A stretch of DNA of 64,000 bases, taken from assembly GCF_021216675.1 (NCBI RefSeq), contig NZ_CP086120.1, positions 2,896,501 to 2,960,500 of the forward strand, in the 5' to 3' direction. Source of the DNA: Streptomyces gobiensis. GTDB lineage: Bacteria; Actinomycetota; Actinomycetes; Streptomycetales; Streptomycetaceae. The notes under the pieces were generated by a model, which ran no database searches, had not been told where the DNA came from, and saw nothing but the letters and a program-made list of their open reading frames with translations. Each line of letters starts with the position of its first letter. Position 1 is the stretch's first letter. Positions 61,183-64,000 of this stretch are shown piece by piece. The position numbers were made by a program, and so were the translations under genes.

Positions 61183-64000
61183 TCAGCTCAAGGCCAGCCG
61201 GGTGCGGATGGCCCCCACCAGCTCGGCGACGCCGTGGCTTTTGAGCACCTGGTAGTGGTCGCCTTCGAGGTCGAGCACGGTGGGCGGGGCTGCCGAATAG
61301 CCGGAACGGCCTTCGATGAAGGAATAGTCGTCCCCGCTCGCCTTGAAGATCGTCACCGGTGCGTCGAGTCGGCGTTCGGACAGCTCATCGAACGAGTAGT
61401 CGAACTCGTAGGTCTCCCCGACGATGCGTGTGATGCGCCGGACCAGCTCCTTATCCAGCGCAGGGAAGGCTGCGGCGATGCAGGCCACGAAGCTGTCCTC
61501 ATCCCGTGTGGCCCGCAGGCACGCATACAGCTCGGGTCCGGTGATCGAGCCCGCGAAGACGGAGAACAGGATCGTTACGTAGGCAGGGTTGCGGTAGGAG
61601 GCTTCACGGCCGTGCTGCCGCCTGTCTACCTGCCGCACCTTGGGGTTGCCGGGACAGATCAGCAGCAGGTTCTCCACCTTCTCCCCGGCCTGCTCCAGCT
61701 GCCACGCGGTCTCGAAGGCCACCCGGGCGCCGAAGGAGTAGCCCCACAGGGTGTAGGGGCCTTCGGACTGGGCGCGGCGGATCTCCTCCACATCGGCCGC
61801 GGCCATGTCCCGGATGGTGGGGTAGGGCACCTCGCCTGTGTTGATGCCGGCCGCCTGGATGCCGTAGAAGGGGCCACCTGTGCCCGCCTCTTGGGCCAGG
61901 AGACGCAGGTTCATGGGGTATCCGCCAAGACCCGGCCAGGCGAACACCGGCGTTCCTTCGCCCCCGTCGTGCAGAAGCAGCAGGCGCGAAGACGGCTCGG
62001 GGCTGTCGTCCTCGATGCGGGCTGCGAGATCGCCCAGCTTGGAGTACTCGAAGAGGATCTGCAGGGGTAGGGAGGTCCCGAACTCCCGGTTGATCTTGTG
62101 CGTGAGCATCACGGCGATCAGAGAGTTCCCCCCAGAGGCGAAGAAGGTGTCCTCCATCGAGACATCCGAATACTTCAGCGCCTTCCCCCACGCGTCGACC
62201 AGCCATCGTTCAACCGGCGTCTCAGGGGCCACATAAGTTGCAGCGGTATTCGCGGCATCATTCACCTCCTCCGAGGCCGCCAGGGCTTTGCAGTCGATCT
62301 TTCCATTGGCGGTCAGGGGCAGCTCGTCCAGCATCAGCACCCGGTTGGGGATCATGTAGTCGGGGAGGAACCGGGCAAGGTCGTCCCGGATCATCTCGGT
62401 CGGGCCTTTCATATGGACCGAGTCCTCGCGCATGCCGGTGGAGCGGATCTGCTCCTCGCTGACCTTGCCGCCGAGGAAGAAGTACGACGCTCCCGAAGCG
62501 ACGCCGGCGTCGTCGAGGATGTCGTCGATGCGCTGCGCGGCCGGAAGTGGATACCCCGTCTTCGAGGAGTAGCCGGAGGACATGAAGCCCAGCTGCAAGC
62601 CGTTGCGCTGTAGATGGTGCAGCTTCTTGCCCAGACTCACGTACTCCAGCCAGCCCTGGTCGGCCCTGCTGACCGCGGTGATCCCGAAACTCGCGGACTC
62701 ATAGGCGCCCTGATTGATCGCGATGACGTGCTTCTTCAGCACCATCTCATCCGAGATGCGGTCGAAGTCGCCGTCAGCGTAGCGGTACATGCCGCTCCGC
62801 AGCCCCTCCACGCGGCCCGGGTGGGCCTGCAGGAATATCTCCACTGCGTCGAAGCCGGGCTGCCCGTCGTTGGAGCCGATCTCGAACGTCCCCAGGTAGT
62901 AGTCCTCTCCGGCCACGTCCAGGACGTCCTTCACCGACTGCCGGTACCCCGCCGGCCGGATCGTCAGCCCGTACTCGGGCAGCACTTCCTCGAATACGCC
63001 CAGCATGTGGCCGGTCTCGAACTCCAGCACCTCCTGGATGTTGTTGCGGTACACCGGCTCGATTGCCTGCTTCTTGCCCAGGAAGTGCACCTCCACGCCT
63101 TCCGGTGCCGGGCACTGCGCATCACTGACACGCACCAGCGTGTGATCCATGGGGTGGAAGTAGTAGACGCCCGCATCCAGCCCCGCGACACCGCCGGTCT
63201 CCAGATACATCTGCGTGGCATACAGCGCCCCCGGGGAGGCGTAGGCATACTTCGGCAGCAGCCGTTCCTCGCTGTAGAACGGGCCGAACCAGCGCAGTAT
63301 CTCGCCCAGCTCAGCGCGTCGCAGCTGATCGACGCTGCGTGAGTAGCTGGTCACCTCACGGGGCTGGAGCAGCTCCCGCAGGTCGGCGTAGGAGACCTCG
63401 CCGCCCTCGTAGAACCGGTAGGTCTTACGGGCGAACACCTCCCGCCGCTGTCGGCTCGACTCCTTACCTCCGGGCAGCTCGATCACCGGTCGGATCCGAA
63501 GCTCCTCAGGGTCCCGAAGGCCTGGGTTGGACAGCTGGGCCTTGACCTGAAGCTTGCTCTCCTTGGACTGGTGGTGGGAGCCGTGGTTGCCCTGGTCCAT
63601 CAGGGCGGCTTCCTTGGGGTTCAGCTCTACGCACGCGACGAGGTTCTGGAAGCCGGTGCGCGGGTCGTCGGTGACCACAGCAGCGGCCCGCTTGACCCAG
63701 ATATGCTCCTCGATCGCCGAGGCGATCTCCTCCAGCTCCACGCGGTAGCCGCGCAGCTTGACCTGGGAGTCCGCACGGCCGGAGAACTGGATCGTCCCAT
63801 CGGGGTTCCAGTACGCCAGGTCACCGGTCTTGTACAGGCGCTCGCACGGGATGAACGGGTGAGTGATAAAGCGTTCCTTCGTCTGCCCGGGCAGATTCAG
63901 GTAGCCGCGGGCCAGTTGAGCCCCGCCGATGTACAGCTCGCCCTTCTCCCCGATATTCACCGGCTGCAGGTTCTCATCGAGGATGAAGCACGTCGTGTTG
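61183..64000 (-). CDS. NRPS of indigoidine-synthetase type (A-Ox-PCP-TE), 5' part outside window
   Basis: The frame is open to the right edge, so about 940 C-terminal residues are visible. They begin inside an adenylation domain (NIGEKGELYIGGAQLARGYL, YKTGDLAYWNPDGTIQFSGR-ADSQVKLRGYRVELEE). A flavin-dependent oxidase domain of ~400 residues is inserted before the last A motif (YRFYEGGEVSYADLRELL ... YGLTIRPAGYRQSVKDV ... GVASGASYFFLGG). Then come A10 (LPLTANGKID), a carrier with 4'-phosphopantetheine Ser (FASGGNSLIA, codon near 62123) and a thioesterase (LWGYSFGARVAFE, Ser codon near 61736). This layout is that of IndC/BpsA, which oxidise and cyclise L-glutamine. The C-nucleoside NRPSs SdmC/MinA share it. 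The specificity code lies outside the window. Confidence 0.9.
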   Translation of the reverse strand, partial: NTTCFILDENLQPVNIGEKGELYIGGAQLARGYLNLPGQTKERFITHPFIPCERLYKTGDLAYWNPDGTIQFSGRADSQVKLRGYRVELEEIASAIEEHIWVKRAAAVVTDDPRTGFQNLVACVELNPKEAALMDQGNHGSHHQSKESKLQVKAQLSNPGLRDPEELRIRPVIELPGGKESSRQRREVFARKTYRFYEGGEVSYADLRELLQPREVTSYSRSVDQLRRAELGEILRWFGPFYSEERLLPKYAYASPGALYATQMYLETGGVAGLDAGVYYFHPMDHTLVRVSDAQCPAPEGVEVHFLGKKQAIEPVYRNNIQEVLEFETGHMLGVFEEVLPEYGLTIRPAGYRQSVKDVLDVAGEDYYLGTFEIGSNDGQPGFDAVEIFLQAHPGRVEGLRSGMYRYADGDFDRISDEMVLKKHVIAINQGAYESASFGITAVSRADQGWLEYVSLGKKLHHLQRNGLQLGFMSSGYSSKTGYPLPAAQRIDDILDDAGVASGASYFFLGGKVSEEQIRSTGMREDSVHMKGPTEMIRDDLARFLPDYMIPNRVLMLDELPLTANGKIDCKALAASEEVNDAANTAATYVAPETPVERWLVDAWGKALKYSDVSMEDTFFASGGNSLIAVMLTHKINREFGTSLPLQILFEYSKLGDLAARIEDDSPEPSSRLLLLHDGGEGTPVFAWPGLGGYPMNLRLLAQEAGTGGPFYGIQAAGINTGEVPYPTIRDMAAADVEEIRRAQSEGPYTLWGYSFGARVAFETAWQLEQAGEKVENLLLICPGNPKVRQVDRRQHGREASYRNPAYVTILFSVFAGSITGPELYACLRATRDEDSFVACIAAAFPALDKELVRRITRIVGETYEFDYSFDELSERRLDAPVTIFKASGDDYSFIEGRSGYSAAPPTVLDLEGDHYQVLKSHGVAELVGAIRTRLALS

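Noticed and set aside
61183..64000. NRPS as a simple indigoidine (blue pigment) synthetase
   Set aside because: Domain order alone fits, but the operon with psuG, OYE, tautomerase and prs argues for a nucleoside-type product; kept as an alternative only.

Overview
The window looks like a Streptomyces chromosome segment. G+C is very high, third codon positions are GC-biased, GTG/TTG starts and 4-bp ATGA/GTGA gene overlaps are common, and many gene sets are typical of the genus (Bpa, SCO5918-family protein, bkdR-bkdABC, mycothiol-type DinB enzymes, paired Ser/Thr kinases). No species is assigned.

Layout. 1-4.9 kb: 3' end of an HTTM membrane protein, an ABC exporter whose 5' end looks frameshifted, a secreted subtilisin-like protease and a TrmH/SpoU RNA methyltransferase. 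4.8-8.7 kb: a phenylacetate-type module (paaN, divergent paaH and a coupled TetR regulator) with a TetR-like operator between the divergent genes. 8.7-13.9 kb: a small accessory island with an XRE regulator and three small coupled genes, a SLOG-like protein, an actinomycete wHTH plasmid-type protein, palindrome clusters, and broken remnants of an XRE/TPR gene and an FGE-type gene. 13.9-20.6 kb: pirin, proteasome activator Bpa, quinone oxidoreductase, and a mobA-moeA-K+ channel operon. 20.6-24.7 kb: a branched-chain 2-oxoacid dehydrogenase operon (bkdA-bkdB-bkdC) with divergent bkdR. 24.8-34.5 kb: SseB-like protein, acyl-CoA dehydrogenase, M18 aminopeptidase, NHL-thioredoxin protein, nitrilase-family amidase, mycothiol-type isomerase, and an MFS transporter with a GntR regulator. 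34.6-41 kb: two divergent Ser/Thr kinases, an APH-like kinase, a PPOX-like protein and a LuxR response regulator with a suspect 5' end. 41-44.6 kb: a second complete E1-alpha/E1-beta/E2 operon. 44.7-57.2 kb: aspS, a PAS-GAF-PP2C-HATPase phosphatase, metG, vWA protein, DUF3533-like membrane protein, cold-shock protein, SCO5918-family protein, TerB, GT87-like mannosyltransferase, PH-domain protein and an LmeA-like protein.

57.2-64 kb is the most interesting part. Next to a degenerate 36-nt 3' fragment of a glycine tRNA gene (an attachment-site-like scar) lies a one-directional operon. It contains an indigoidine-synthetase-type NRPS (A-Ox-PCP-TE, running off the right edge), a tautomerase-like protein, a PsuG-type C-glycosidase, an Old Yellow Enzyme and a dedicated PRPP synthetase. 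A glutamine-cyclising NRPS together with a PsuG-type C-C bond forming enzyme is the hallmark of C-nucleoside antibiotic pathways (showdomycin, minimycin/oxazinomycin). The OYE, tautomerase and PRPP synthetase may make this a variant. The left boundary of the cluster is visible (terminator after prs, then the tRNA scar); the right boundary is outside the window.

A recurring oddity is a set of four places where a one-base change in a short homopolymer would restore an expected protein (about 2440, 11460, 40713 and 61068). These may be sequencing indels or real decay. A family of GC-rich intergenic repeats occurs at least four times, once inside the linker of an E2 gene.
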